Shown here piece after piece: positions 22,704-32,695 of a stretch of DNA of 64,000 bases. The stretch's first letter is position 1, and every line of letters starts with the position of its first letter. Origin of the DNA: Pelobates cultripes (taxonomy: Eukaryota; Chordata; Amphibia; Anura; Pelobatidae); NCBI GenBank assembly GCA_933207985.1, contig OW240912.1, positions 198,521,515 through 198,585,514 on the forward strand, given 5' to 3'. The notes under the pieces are model-generated. The model did no database searches, had not been told where the DNA came from, and saw only the letters and a list, made by a program, of their open reading frames with translations. The translations under genes were made by a program, and so were the position numbers.

Positions 22704-23262
22704 CTAAGTGTCACAAACTTACCTTTACCCACGCCCGTGCCGCTCCTCTCCTCCGGCCATGCGGGCAGAATGCACTGCGTGGTGGCATTGCCTCTGTCCT
22801 CGGGCCACGCGGCTCGAATGCTCCACATGGTCGCTCACCTGAATGGATAGAACTTACTTTCGGTACCGTGAATGGCTCCCTCTGCTGGTTCGCGGGATGA
22901 ACTGCAGGCCATTTATATATAAAATATTTAAAGGGACCTTAAAGGGACCATGTCATCTAGGCGAACAAATGTGTTTAGGGTCGCAGAGATGATGTGGACC
23001 AATGGGAACTCTTTTGAACCTATTTAAGGCTTGTTTTGGCATTCATTGCCATATCATGGTTTCTGTTAGAACCTCGTTAAGTGCTCCTAGTGAATCCCTT
23101 GTGATTTTCTGGTATCTTGACACCGGCTTCGTATTTGACTCGTGATTTCTGGTATCCTGATCCCGGCTTCATATTTGACTCGTAATTTCTGGTATCCTGA
23201 CCTCGGCTTCATATTTGACTCGAGATTTCTGGTATCCTGACCCCGGCTTTGTATTTGACTCG

Positions 23263-24641
23263 TGTGGCGATAGTGACCTCGCCACTGGTTTTTGGAGGGG
23301 CTTGTTTGCCAGCCTCCTGCCCTGTGATTATGGCCCATGTGACTTATTGGGTTTTATGGCATTTGTGACAGGACCCTCTGTCCCTGGATTTTATGTTTCT
23401 CCTCATTTGCTTGGATTTTATATGCTCCCTTATATGTTCTTTAATTGGTTCAGTGAATTAAGCTTCTATTACAACCAGGATAATGCTATTCAAGTAGCCG
23501 AACAAAATGCTGAACGACTGACCACCCTGCATGTGGAGTGTGCTGCTTGTTTACCTCCCAGAAGCTGTGGTTAACCGCAGCTTAATTGACGAACAACTGG
23601 GTGGTCGTCATTCGTATGAACAAACATGTGGCGGGGCCATTTTAAACTGTCGAACGGCCAGCGGTGTTTTGTCGTCGAACGCATGGAACTATTTTTGGAC
23701 ACTAGTTCCCACGAACACCGCTAGGGACTTCCAGACTGCCAGCAATTTGTCTCTTTTCATACGAATGCAGCAGCGTTCGGTACATTTAAACACACGAACC
23801 AGGGACACACATAGACTATGGCCATTCACCTGTTCATTCGGTCATTTGAACAGTATTTGAACTATTGGAAATAGACCGGCCGCACAGCCTAATTCTCTGG
23901 AACTGTTTTGGGCATGAAGCCATGCTTGCGGTCGGTCAAATATGACTTCCAGGAATTTCCTGAACCCCTGCTCTGATCTGGGTGATTTTGGGATGTTGTT
24001 CACCCAGATCAGGGCTATCAGAGGATATGTGGTGTTTTGGGGTGTTTTCTGTACTTTGTGAAAAATTTGGTTTTTCTGCTTGGGGATAATTGAGTTCATT
24101 ACAGTATCTTATTTAATTATTTTCCAAGCAGAGGGAAGGGTTTGTGCACATTATCTGGGAGTGCCTTATTGTACAATACTGTTTTGCTTGGCTTTGTGAC
24201 TTTGTGTCCTGTGCCACACAAGGTCCACCTGGGCGGTAACCTTGTGGGGAAAACTGTATAAAAGACCAGTATGTGCCATTAAACCTAGAGTTCCTGTTTT
24301 ACCCTCATCATAAAGTCTCTGTCTCATGTGTGGGGGAAAAGGCTGCATCTACACTGGGGATTGCTATACTCTGTATGCTCCCCTGGACTATAATCACTAA
24401 CCTCTTTTAAGAGCTGTTCCTGCTTGACTCTCTGGAGGAACAGAGGTTCACCCACTGGAGCCTGGAGCCTTGTCATAGGTCCAGGGTGGGTAGGAGACGG
24501 CAAGTTCGCAGCCAAGCTTTAACTCTGGACGTGGGGACTGCGGTGCTGATGGTGTCTGGTGGAGTGTTTGGAGTCCTTGGTGAGCACTTGGAGCATCCGT
24601 CGGCGGAGGTACCCAACCGGGGTACAAGAAGCTCCGTTACA
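23263..24641 (+). mobile_element. solo LTR, TGTGGCGA…GTTACA family
   Basis: It begins TGTGGCGATAGTGACCTCGC and ends GAAGCTCCGTTACA. The flanks are actcg (23258-23262) and actca (24642-24646), a 5-bp duplication with one change. A second solo LTR of this family sits at 54564-55552. This copy is about 390 bp longer, with extra sequence in the middle (around 23550-23850). No internal coding sequence accompanies it. Confidence 0.75.
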
Positions 24642-25317
24642 ACTCATAATTTCTGGTATTCTGACTCGACTTTATCTAGACTCTGAGTATTTCTGTAATC
24701 CTGAACTTGATTTATCTTGACCCTGTTTCTTGATGTATTAATACTAGACATGTGCAATTCGTTTCCGCCAACTCGGACATTCGGGTACTTCCGAATGTCC
24801 GAATAGATGAATTGACGAAGTTCCGAAATTACTGAATTTCCGAAGTGCCAAAGTTCTGAAGTGCTGAAGTGCTGAAGTTCCGAAGTTCTGAAGTGCCGAA
24901 GTTCCGAAGCACAGTATTGCCTAAGAACTAATATACTTACCCAGTGGAAGAATTAAGAATGTTACGCTGTATACAATTTTAAATAAAAAGTATACAAACA
25001 TAGTCAGGATTCAGCTGTAAGCATTTGCAACACTTACAACAATCAAGTAACATACATTCATATAAAATGTAAGTTACTTAGCCAGTCAATGTAATGACAG
25101 GAATGAATAAGTACATAACTCCCTGATTCCCACGGTATTAGGGAGCTCTCTACTAAAAGGCTGAAAGACCTAAATTGGTCTTTCAGCCAAATTTACTAAT
25201 ACTAAGTAAAGATTACTTAGTATTAGTCAATTATGCCCCTACTCGCTATACCGCGAGTAGGGGCATGTCTATTAAACAGTGAGCAGCCTGTGGTTGCTCA
25301 CTGTTAAAAAAAAAAAG

Positions 25318-25960
25318 TGTCGGGTGGGGGCCCTAAAGTAAAATAATGGGGGGGACCTATTGTCCTCCCCCCAGTCCCCACCCCTGAGCTGCGGGTGGGG
25401 AACCTAAATCAGAATAATGTCCTTCCCCCTGGCCCCCACCCCTGAGCAGTGGGTGGGGGTCCTAAATTATAATAAGGGGGGGACCTAATGTCCTCCCTCC
25501 TGGCCCCCACCCCTGAGCGATGGGTGGTGGCCCTAAATACCAATTAGGGGGGGGACCTAATGTCCTCCCCCCTGGCCCCCACCCCTGAGCGGTGGGTGGG
25601 GGCCCTAAATTAGAATAAGGGAGGGGACCTAATGTCCTCCCCCCTGGCCCCCACCCCTGAGCAGTGGGGGCCATGAATACTAATAAGGGGGGGGATTTAA
25701 TGTCCTCCCCCTAGCCCCCACCCCTGAGCGGTGGGTGGGGGTCCTAAATACTAATAAGGGGGGACTAATGTCCTCCCCCTGGCCTCCACCCCTGAGCGGT
25801 GGGTGGGGGCCCTAAATACTAACAAGGGGGGGCCTAATGTCTTCCCCCCCTGGCCCCCACCCCTGAGCGGTGGGTGGGGGCCCTAAATACTAATAAGGGG
25901 GGGGCCTAATGTCTTCCCCCCTGGCCCCCACCCCTGAGCGGCGAGTGGGGGCTCTAAATA
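25318..25960. repeat. 70-bp minisatellite, about nine units
   Basis: CCCCACCCCTGAGCGGTGGG recurs at about 25377, 25440, 25510, 25582, 25653, 25721, 25790, 25860 and 25931, with 59-71 bp between starts. Each unit also holds GACCTAATGTCCTCCCCC and CCCTAAATACTAATAAGG. The units are G-rich on one strand and C-rich on the other. It lies wholly inside the hAT fold-back element. Confidence 0.9.
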
Positions 25961-26288
25961 AAAAAATTAACCAGCCTCCCCCAGGTGACTAGGGGTCCAC
26001 AAACCCCTAGTCACCCCCCTCCCCCAAAAAACTAACCCTTACCTACCCCCTTCACCCTAAAAATAATGAGGGGGGACTATTAACAGTACCTGTACAAAAA
26101 AACAAAAACTTACGATTTGATGTTTTCTTTCTTCTAAAATCTTCTCTTTTCAGCTCCAAAAAAGGCCAAATAAAAAATAATAACCGGCGTGCTAAAAAAA
26201 AAAAAGAGCGCAAAAAAAAAAAAATAGAAGGCTCCACGCCGGCTGAGCTCTGCAGGGCGGGGGAAGGTCCTGCAATTAGGCTCATAGC

Positions 26289-26921
26289 TGTCACGTATTC
26301 ATCCGCTTATAGAAATGTGGTTAATGACATTTACTGTCCACACAGGAAAAGTTGTGCCGAGCAGCAACCTAATCCACAGAAGGTTTAATGCTGAGCAGTA
26401 ATTGTGCAAATGAAACCTGGTCTCATGTATTCATCCGCTTATAGAAAAGTGGTTAATGACATTTACTGTCCACACAGGAAAAGTTGTGCCGAGCAGCAAC
26501 CTAATCCACAGAAGGGTTAATGCTGAGCAGCAATTATGCAAATGAAACCTGGTAACTGACTTTGGGGTCAAAGGCCGGTTACAGCCTATCAGAAAGAAAG
26601 GAGGGGTATTTAGGCCCAGTTCTCAGCCTGCTCAGTGCCCTGTCGTGGTTTCCCTTGTGGTTGTCCGAGAGCGCGTTCCTGTTTATAGTTTTCTACCTGG
26701 TTTTTGACTTTGGCTTTGTTTATTGACTTCTCTATATTCTGGTATCCTGACTCCTGGCTTTCCTCATCGCTGTGTCCCTTTCTGTGTTCCCTGACCTCGG
26801 CTAGTATTTTTGACTATTCTTTGTACGTTAAATCCGGCCATTCTAAGGACCGGTAATACGTTACTTATTTGTCATCCGAGCTGTACAGTTCTACGTGCTG
26901 GATCAAACAGTAATCCTGACA
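26289..26921 (+). mobile_element. Gypsy-2 5' LTR
   Basis: It begins TGTCACG and ends CCTGACA. An internal duplication of about 125 bp (TATTCATCCGCTTATAGAAA at 26295 and again at 26428) is shared with the 3' LTR, so it predates insertion. The gag ATG lies only 7 bp after the LTR end, and no standard tRNA primer-binding site fits in that gap. Confidence 0.95.
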
Positions 26922-26928
26922 TTACGAC

Positions 26929-27867
26929 ATGGCCATTGATCCTGTAGAACTGTGTCAGCACATAGCTGCTTGCGAGAGGAAATTAGAGGAGAATGATCAC
27001 TGCATGGATCAATTCACTCAGGCTTTAAGTACGCTTCTCGCTAGAACGGAGCATCTGCAGCCTGCAGCGTCTCCTCCTATAGCACCTCTACCCTGTGTAC
27101 CTCCACCCACTGTTAATATGACTCCTAGCATCTCCTTATCACCATCCCTACAGTTTGATGGCAATATCCAGGAATGCAGGGGTTTTCTTAACCAGGTGGA
27201 GTACCATTTTGAGGCCTCACCAGGGTCATTCCCCACGGACAGAGCAAGAATTGGTTATCTAATGAATCAATTAAAGGGCAAGGCCCTTGCCTGGGCTAAT
27301 CCGTTGTGGGAGAGTAATCGGAGCATAGCTCATAATTACCAGGAATTCCTTGCCGAATTCAAGCTCACGTTTGAGCCATTGGGTAGAGAGGATGACGCCT
27401 CCACTGCCCTAATGCACATCAGACAAGGTAACCGGTCTATCTCGGATTATGCTATTGAATTCCGTACCTTAGCTTCCGAGGTAGACTGGACTAACAATGG
27501 GTTAATCTCAGCATTCAAAAAGGGTCTCTCAGAGACTATACTAGATAAGATAGCCGCTAAAGAATTACCTAAGAGTCTTAACGAATTTATTACGTTTGTC
27601 ATGCATATTGATAATAGGTTAAGACTCAGAGAAGTCACTAGAAGCAAGACCAGACGTACGGCTATGTCCCTAGCACCTCAATTCTCTAAACCTGTTTTGT
27701 CTAACCTCCCTGTACAGTCCGAACCCGAACCTATGCAGTTGGGGGTCACTAGACTGTCAGAGGCCGAAAAACAGTATAGGAGAAGGGAGGGGTTATGCCT
27801 ATATTGCGGTAGAAAGGGACATATGATAACTAATTGTCCAGTGCGTCCGGAAAACTTCCGCACCTAA
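26929..27867 (+). CDS. Gypsy-2 gag
   Basis: 312 codons, intact from ATG to TAA. Gag forms the cytoplasmic particle that packages element RNA. The N-terminal third has a predicted coiled region (ERKLEENDHCMDQFTQALST). The capsid core contains YLMNQLKGKALAWANPLW and IEFRTLASEVDWT. One CCHC knuckle, CLYCGRKGHMITNC, lies near residue 290. The ATG is the first after the LTR, 7 bp downstream of it. Close to its end lies G GAA AAC (27849-27855) in the register of a -1 slippery heptamer, with pol open in the -1 frame. This is the only undamaged gag of the three related elements in the window. Confidence 0.9.
   Translation: MAIDPVELCQHIAACERKLEENDHCMDQFTQALSTLLARTEHLQPAASPPIAPLPCVPPPTVNMTPSISLSPSLQFDGNIQECRGFLNQVEYHFEASPGSFPTDRARIGYLMNQLKGKALAWANPLWESNRSIAHNYQEFLAEFKLTFEPLGREDDASTALMHIRQGNRSISDYAIEFRTLASEVDWTNNGLISAFKKGLSETILDKIAAKELPKSLNEFITFVMHIDNRLRLREVTRSKTRRTAMSLAPQFSKPVLSNLPVQSEPEPMQLGVTRLSEAEKQYRRREGLCLYCGRKGHMITNCPVRPENFRT
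27849..27855 (+). promoter_or_regulatory. putative -1 ribosomal frameshift site, Gypsy-2
   Basis: GGAAAAC sits in frame as G GAA AAC, 9 bases before the gag stop, where pol opens in the -1 frame. The same heptamer in the same place occurs in Gypsy-1 (14471-14477, minus) and Gypsy-3 (33481-33487). It is a known lentiviral-type slippery heptamer; its use here is inferred. Confidence 0.6.
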
Positions 27868-30800
27868 GAACCTTAAGGGGACAGATCTTAGGTGTGATGG
27901 AGTTGTCCTCTAACAAAAACAAAAGTAGATTCCTCCTTGAGGTATCTATTTCCCTTGATAACAAGAAGTTTTCTTGCAGTGCCCTAATGGACTCAGGTGC
28001 TGCTGGAAATTTTATTGATGTCCAGTTTATTAGGGGTAATGAGATACCGGTCAGGGAGAGACCTACGCCGCTAGCTGTAGAGGCTATTGATGGTAGACCA
28101 CTCACACAACCACTTATAACCCACGAAACTGTCCCTATTACGATCTCCATTTGGGGCCTCCCATAGGGAGGAGATGACGTTTCAGGTTATTACTTCTCCA
28201 TCATGTCCTATCATATTAGGGTTTCCGTGGCTGAGTAAGCACAATCCCTATATTGACTGGGCTAATGGGGAGGTATTAGAATGGGGTAAAGAGTGTATGG
28301 GGAGATGTATAAAACCAGTACTAAAGAGATTGGATACTATTGACCTTCCCACTACCACTCCCCAAACTCCTGGAGTTCCCATACAATACCGAGAACTTCA
28401 GGAGGTGTTTAACAAGGCTCAATCTGATGTATTGCCTCCCCACAGAGCATATGACTGTGCCATTAACCTGTTTCCAGGCGCTATGCCACCTAAGGGGGCA
28501 GTTTATGCCTTATCTCCCCAGGAGAGTAAAATAATGGAGGAATACATCAAAGAATCCTTGAGCAAAGGGCACATAAGAAAGTCATCCTCACCAGCTGGTG
28601 CAGGATTCTTTTTTGTTGAGAAAAAGGGTGGTGAGTTACGCCCTTGCATAGACTACAGGGCACTTAATAAAATCACTGTAAAAAATGCATACCCTATCCC
28701 ACTCATTTCCGAATTGTTCGATAGACTTCAGGGAGCTAAAGTATTTACTAAGCTTGACCTTAGGAGCGCTTACAATTTGGTTAGAATTAAAGAGAATCAT
28801 GAGTGGAAGACGGCATTTAATACCCGTAGTGGACACTATGAATATCTGGTAATGCCATTTGGGTTATGCAACGCCCCGGCCGTATTCCAAGACTTTATAA
28901 ATGATGTACTCAGGGAATTCATTTACTCATTTGTCTTGGTTTATTTGGACGATATTTTGGTGTATTCCCCTGATCTTCAGACTCACCACTCCCATGTGAA
29001 ACAGGTTCTGCAGACGTTGTTGAAAAATAAACTTTATTGCAAATTAGAAAAGTGCATATTTGACCAGCCTGAAGTCCACTTTTTGGGTTACAACATCTCT
29101 GCATCGGGATTTCAAATGGATCCTAAAAAACTAGAGGCTGTACTACACTGGCCATTACCCTCTGGTTTAAAAGCCATTCAAAGGTTTATTGGTTTTGCCA
29201 ACTATTACAGAAGATTCATCAAGGGATTTTCTTCTGTAATAGCCCCAATCACAAATATGACTCGCAAAGGGGTTAGTAGCACGGTATGGTCCAAAGAGGC
29301 TGTGAATGCTTTTGAGACTCTTAAACAAAGATTTGCCTCTGCGGACATACTAAAACATCCCGACACTAGTAAACCTTTTATATTGGAGGTTGATGCATCC
29401 GAGACAGGGGTAGGGGCTGTTCTCTCTCAGAGAGAAAGCCAGGGAACACCATTGCATCCTTGTGGCTACTTCTCCAGAAAGATGTCTCCTGCTGAGCGCA
29501 ACTATGATATTGGCAATAGAGAACTGTTGGCCATTACTCTTGCCCTCAAGGAGTGGTGACATCTTTTGGAGGGTTCCAAGGACCCCCTGTTGATCATAAC
29601 CGACCACAAAAATCTGGCATATATAGGGGATGCCAAACGTTTGTCTTCCAGACAGGCTAGATAGTCACTATTCCTTTCACGTTTTAACTTTCTCATTACT
29701 TATAGACCTGGTTCTAAAAATACCAAGGCTGATGCCTTGTCCAGGCAATTTGATAATGAGTCAGCTCCGGAACAGGTGACATCTCCTATTATTCCACCAG
29801 AGTGTATTATTGCCACTACTGTCCTCTCACTGTTTTCTCCACTGCTTGGCACCATACTGGAGGCCCAGCCTCAGGCGCCCAGTGGTAAACCGTGTGATAA
29901 ACTGTTCGTTCCCCTATGTGAAAGGGTTAATATCATGAAAGTGTTCCATGACAATATAACTGCTGGACACCCGGGCATCAATAAGTCCACTGCCGCAATC
30001 ACTAGATCATTTTGGTGGGATTCACTCAGGAAAGATGTAAAGGAGTATGTGCAGGCATGTTCTGTGTGTGCAGTTTCTAAGGTGACTCATGCACTTCCTT
30101 GTGGCCTGTTGCAGCCTCTTCCTGTTCCTGAGATTCCATGGTCCCACTTATCCATGGACTTTATTGTTGAGCTTCCTAGCTCTGCTGGGTTCACTACTAT
30201 TCTCATGGTTGTAGACCGATTTTCTAAGATGGCTCACTTCATTCCTCTCAAGAAGTTGCCATCTTCGCAAGATTTGGTCCTAATTTTCATACGTGAAATT
30301 GTCCGTTTGCATGGCATCCCCCACAATATTGTGTCTGATAGGGGCTCTCAGTTTGTGTCCAGGTTCTGGAGGGCGTTCAGTAAACAATTGGGGATTGATC
30401 TCTCCTTCTCCTCCTCCTACCATTCACAGACCAATGGTACAGCTGAGAGGGCTAACCAGTCATTAGAAGTTTATTTGCGTTGTTTTATTAATAGCACACA
30501 AGACAATTGGTCCGAACTACTCCCGTGGGCCGAGTTCGCTAGAAACAATGCTGTTCATGACTCCTCTGGGCACAGTCCATTTTTTGTCAATAATGGTAGG
30601 CATCCTACGGTTCTCCCTGCGGTATTTTCTGATACTGCCATTCCTGCTCTGGATGAGCGTCTGGCCTCCATTCGGGATACCTGGGTTAAGGTTCAAACTG
30701 CTCTAGGGGCTGCTGCTGAACGCTTCAAACATTTTGCTGATAAGCGTAGGAGTGCCAACCCGGTGTACCAAGTGGGGGACCGGGTTTGGTTGTCATCTCG

Positions 30801-31218
30801 CAACATCAAGCTTAAGGTCCCTAGCATGAAGTTTGCCCCCAGATTCCTTGGTCCCTATAGAGTGCTTCGTAGGATCAATCCAGTGTCTTACTCTCTGGCT
30901 CTTCCTGCATCTTTAGGGATTCCCGACACTTTTCATGTGTCCTTACTCAAACCTCTTGTCTGCAATAGATATACTGTTCCTTGTGTTCCTCCCCCTCCGG
31001 TGGTGGTGGGTGGTCAGGAAGAGTATGAGGTATCTTCTATCGTGGATTCTAGGTTTTCTCGGGGCACTTTACAGTACTTGGTTGTTTGGAAAGGTTACGG
31101 TCCTGCTGATCGTTCTTGGGTTTCGGCTCCTGACCTGCATGCGGGCCGTAAGATCCGCGCTTTTCACGCTAAATTTCCTCTCAAGCCTGGTCCTGTCCGC
31201 CCGGTGGGCGTTCTTCAG

Positions 31219-31229
31219 GTGGGGGGTAA
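31219..31229 (+). promoter_or_regulatory. Gypsy-2 polypurine tract
   Basis: GTGGGGGGTAA lies immediately before the 3' LTR, the usual place of the plus-strand primer. Confidence 0.7.
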
Positions 31230-31862
31230 TGTCACGTATTCATCCGCTTATAGAAATGTGGTTAATGACATTAACTGTCCACACAGGAAAAGTTGTGCCG
31301 AGCAGCAACCTAATCCACAGAAGGTTTAATGCTGAGCAGTAATTGTGCAAATGAAACCTGGTCTCATGTATTCATCCGCTTATAGAAATGTGGTTAATGA
31401 CATTTACTGTCCACACAGGAAAAGTTGTGCCGAGCAGCAATCTAATCCACAGAAGGGTTAATGCTGGGCAGCAATTATGCAAACGAAACCTGGTAACTGA
31501 CTTTGGGGTCAAAGGCTGGTTACAGCCTATCAGAAAGAAAGGAGGGGTATTTAGGCCCAGTTCTCAGCCTGCTCAGTGCCCTGTCGTGGTTTCCCTTGTG
31601 GTTGTCCGAGAGCGCGTTCCTGTTTATAGTTTTCTACCTGGTTTTTGACTTTGGCTTTGTTTATTGACTTCTCTATATTCTGGTATCCTGACTCCTGGCT
31701 TTCCTCATCGCTGTGTCCCTTTCTGTGTTCCCTGACCTCGGCTAGTATTTTTGACTATTCTTTGTACGTTAAATCCGGCCATTCTAAGGACCGGTAATAC
31801 GTTACTTATTTGTCATCCGTGCTGTACAGTTCTACGTGCTGGATCAAACATTAATCCTGACA
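31230..31862 (+). mobile_element. Gypsy-2 3' LTR
   Basis: It has the same 633-bp length and internal duplication as the 5' LTR, with about eight substitutions between them. It is followed by the ATAGC duplication. It also contains the last 33 codons and the stop of the pol frame. Confidence 0.95.
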
Positions 31863-31867
31863 ATAGC

Positions 31868-32235
31868 ACTCTGATTGGTGGGTTTAAGCCATCCAAACAG
31901 AGTGCTCTGACAGGTAAATGAAGAGACTGACAGGTAAGTCTCTACATTTACCTGTCACAGCACTCTGATTGGTTGGCTTGAAATCCACCAATCAGAGTGC
32001 TCTCTGTCATTTTACACTGCGTGGGAAAGTTCTTTGGAATTTTCCCACGCTGTGTAATTTGACTCATAATTCTCTGATTGGTGGATTGAAGTCAGAGTTA
32101 TGAGTCAAATTACACAGCGTGGGAAAATTCCAAAGAACATTCCCACGCTGTGTAAAATTACACAGAGCACTCTGATTGGTTAGCTTGAAATCCAGCCAAT
32201 CAGAGTGCTCTGTGTCATTTTACATAGCATGGGAA
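31868..32235. repeat. cluster of strong inverted repeats in the fold-back element
   Basis: CACTCTGATTGG…CCAATCAGAGTG pairs occur twice as 45-50-bp hairpins (31961-32005, 32166-32212). Between them, ACTGCGTGGGAAAGTTCTTT … AATTTGACTCATAA (32015-32069) is the inverted match of TTATGAGTCAAATTACACAG … CACGCTGTGT (32096-32153). The arrangement can form a cruciform, or a long hairpin RNA if transcribed. Confidence 0.85.
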
Positions 32236-32695
32236 AATTCCAAAGAAATTTTTTTATAACACTGTTTTTAATAGACATGCCCCTACTCGCGGTAGTAATA
32301 AGTAATTTTTACTTAGTATTAGTAAATTTGGCTGATAGACCAATTTAGGTCTTTCAGTCTTTTGGTAGATAACTCCCTAATACTGTGGGAATTAGGGAGT
32401 TATCTACTAAGCGGCTGCAAGAGAAGTCCCGAAGTGCCAAAGTCCCGAAATGCCGAAGTTCCGAAATTCTGAAATTCCGAAGTTCCGAAGTTGCTGAAGT
32501 TCCGGAGTGTTGAAGTGCCGAATTGCCGAAGTCCCAAATTGCAGAAGTCTCGAATTTCGGAATGCCGAACCGAAAATTTTCCCCATGCACATGCCTAATT
32601 AATACATTAAGTCTGGCCATTCTAAGACTTGGTAATACTTGTGGGTTTCCTCTTAACTGCGTGTCCCGAATCCTTGCCATGCTAAATTTGAGGAA

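Larger units (their letters stand above)
27834..31329 (+). pseudogene. Gypsy-2 pol (protease, RT, RNase H, integrase, chromodomain)
   Basis: Polyprotein that copies the element RNA and inserts the DNA. The pieces are 27834-28166, 28174-29559 and 29737-31329. Key residues are all present: protease LMDSGAAGNFID; RT YLDDILVYS; RNase H VDASETGVGAVL, NRELL and TDHKN; integrase H-H-C-C zinc site (CSVC at about 30060) and DDE (MDFIVEL, VSDRGSQF, TAERANQS). A chromodomain (EEYEVSSIVDSRF, then YLVVWKGYGPADRSW) lies at about 31020-31130. One frameshift near 28166 and two stops (TGA 29557-29559, probably a CpG change; TAG 29662-29664) disable it. The stop codon of pol lies about 100 bp inside the 3' LTR. 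Pol begins without its own ATG, in the -1 frame of gag. Confidence 0.92.
26284..31867 (+). mobile_element. Gypsy-2: nearly complete Ty3/Gypsy element with target duplications
   Basis: Two 633-bp LTRs (26289-26921, 31230-31862) flank gag and pol. The target duplication is ATAGC on both sides (26284-26288, 31863-31867), exact. By eye the LTRs differ at about eight positions. Domain order is gag, protease, RT, RNase H, integrase, chromodomain, as in chromovirus-type Ty3/Gypsy elements. Lesions in pol: one frameshift near 28155-28174 and two stops (29557-29559, 29662-29664). It sits inside the hAT fold-back element. Confidence 0.95.
24746..32597. mobile_element. hAT-like fold-back element carrying Gypsy-2
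   Basis: The ends are TAGACATGTGCA and (reverse complement) TAGGCATGTGCA, flanked by perfect 8-bp duplications attaatac (24738-24745 and 32598-32605), the hAT length. Without Gypsy-2 it is about 2.3 kb. The subterminal zones are arrays of CCGAAGT/TCCGAAG units. Longer inverted arms follow: about 25100-25300 against 32240-32410. It contains a 70-bp minisatellite (25318-25960) and a hairpin cluster (31868-32235). No transposase is seen, so it is non-autonomous. Confidence 0.85.
22709..32670 (+). mobile_element. Gypsy-3 5' LTR (interrupted)
   Basis: The LTR starts TGTCACAAACTTACCTTTAC at 22709 and includes a tandem repeat of about 40 bp (CGGCTTCGTATTTGACTCG, then TGATTTCTGGTATCCTGA) in about four copies at 23105-23262. 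It is interrupted by a solo LTR (23263-24641) and by the hAT fold-back element (24746-32597). After 32606 it resumes (AAGTCTGGCCATTCTAAG) and ends near 32670, just before gag; the exact 3' end is degraded. Confidence 0.75.

Noticed and set aside
25318..25960. Regularly spaced repeats resembling a CRISPR array
   Set aside because: The units are contiguous 70-bp tandem repeats without unique spacers, inside a eukaryotic transposon, and no cas genes are present.
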